Of a DNA stretch of 64,000 nt, positions 63,526 through 64,000 are shown piece after piece. Position numbers and translations under genes: made by a program. This DNA is from Pontibacter deserti. GTDB lineage: Bacteria; Bacteroidota; Bacteroidia; Cytophagales; Hymenobacteraceae. The stretch covers positions 868,001 through 932,000 of the forward strand of contig NZ_JALPRS010000001.1 of the NCBI RefSeq assembly GCF_023630255.1, in the 5' to 3' direction. Below the pieces are notes generated by a model that searched no databases, was not told where the DNA came from, and worked only from the letters and a program-made list of their open reading frames with translations. Numbering within the stretch: the first letter of the stretch is position 1; each line of letters starts with the position of its first letter.

Positions 63526-64000
63526 ATGGATTCAGATAAGAAAAATAAGGTTGGCTCTAAACAGCTCTCAGCTTTTAAAAAGATGGAGCGTATGCATCCT
63601 ATACGGATGCTGCTATACCTGAGTATGGTGGGTATCGGAGTGCTTTTCCTGATCCTGCTGATTGCCTTTATGCGTACAGGTGGTTTCGATTCTGAAAACG
63701 TTAGCCTTCCGAAGTTCTTTAGTGTGAGTACGGTGCTGTTGTTATTCAGTAGTTATACAATGGGCAGGGTGCCGCAGATTTACAAGAAAGACAAATTGCA
63801 TAAAATGACGCGTTACCTGGGTGCTACACTGGCTCTGGGCTTACTCTTTATAGGAGCACAAATTTTAGGGTGGCGCGAAATGACAGCTGCCGGGGTAAAT
63901 TTTAGTGGTAAAGCTTCAGGAACTTATTTATACCTGATATCGGCATTACATATCCTGCACCTGGTGGGAGGTATTATCTTTCTTTTCTTCATTTTTTTTA
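63526..64000 (+). CDS. Cytochrome c oxidase subunit III (partial, runs off window)
   Basis: ATG at 63526; the frame stays open to the end (158 codons). After a charged N-terminus (MDSDKKNKVGSKQL) four helices are visible, with MGRVPQIYKKDKLHKMTRYL, FIGAQILGWREM and ALHILHLVGGII, the typical CoxC/CyoC helix pattern including the His pair. Subunit III of a haem-copper oxidase; the rest of the operon should lie to the right. Confidence 0.85.
   Translation, partial: MDSDKKNKVGSKQLSAFKKMERMHPIRMLLYLSMVGIGVLFLILLIAFMRTGGFDSENVSLPKFFSVSTVLLLFSSYTMGRVPQIYKKDKLHKMTRYLGATLALGLLFIGAQILGWREMTAAGVNFSGKASGTYLYLISALHILHLVGGIIFLFFIFF

Overview
The window looks like a chromosomal segment of an aerobic, gliding-lineage Bacteroidota, most likely the Hymenobacteraceae (Pontibacter-like). 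Indicators are the TAnnTTTG promoter boxes (for example TTTG-N19-TATATTTG before tRNA-Glu), a type IX secretion plug protein, family-restricted domains (DUF3276, DUF3822, DUF4296, DUF4920, DUF58/Bat proteins), SPII lipoproteins and a caa3/aa3-type oxidase subunit at the right edge. Most of the window is ordinary chromosome of medium GC. The first ~6.3 kb and several small islands are clearly more AT-rich and are acquired.

The most interesting structure is a set of integron-like gene cassettes without an integrase. From 1.6 to 6.3 kb there are seven cassettes (eight genes, all on the minus strand). They are separated by 70-135 bp attC-like hairpins with a shared GCGAGGCnnAGCC-type core. Every cassette begins with GTTRRRY-like bases that are exactly or nearly complementary to the RYYYAAC-like start of its own attC. 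The same rule holds for two cassettes at 14.9-15.7 kb (+ strand) and for single cassettes at 20.8-21.4 kb and 37.9-38.6 kb, giving 11 of 11 cassettes. A cassette relic lies at 56.1 kb. At all four loci the first cassette is preceded by the same ~50 bp element (core GCAGATAAGCGTATGTTTTC). At three of them this element starts 8-18 bp after the stop codon of a co-directional chromosomal gene, so it looks like a dispersed, attI-like landing site fed by read-through transcription.

One cassette (2439-3427) carries a two-gene operon: a two-TM beta-barrel (Cap15/2TM-beta type) effector and a minimal CRISPR polymerase (mCpol). This is the architecture of the recently described Panoptes anti-phage system (OptE/OptS), packaged here as a mobile cassette. 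Its neighbours include a SUKH-type immunity protein, an 11-unit octapeptide-repeat protein and several unknown small proteins.

Remaining layout: 6.7-7.4 kb zinc-finger protein and tRNA-Glu(UUC). 7.5-12.9 kb MacB/FtsX-type ABC permease divergent from an NtrC-type regulator plus histidine kinase, with a paired 21-bp-phased operator between two sigma54-like promoters. 13-14.8 kb OsmC protein and T9SS plug. 16-36.5 kb mixed housekeeping genes (ychF, DUF3276, RlpA, two DUF58 proteins, alkylbase glycosylase, threonine aldolase, pyrE, coaD, NUDIX enzymes, RecD-like helicase, YggS, a partial Bat operon). 39-48 kb a Rieske-FAD oxidoreductase, MATE pump, egtB-egtD-aminotransferase ergothioneine operon, menC and a sirtuin. 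49-51.7 kb a polyferredoxin plus flavoprotein operon. 52-54.3 kb three Tyr/Arg/Asn-rich disordered proteins. 55-64 kb dapA, a LytTR two-component pair, ligA and the start of a cytochrome oxidase subunit III gene.

Two further sequence-level oddities stand out. A ~550 bp non-coding composite repeat is present twice (17.97-18.49 and 25.08-25.64 kb). The 7-mer family AASTATA/TATASTT (S = C or G) is conspicuously over-used through the native sequence, inside and between genes.
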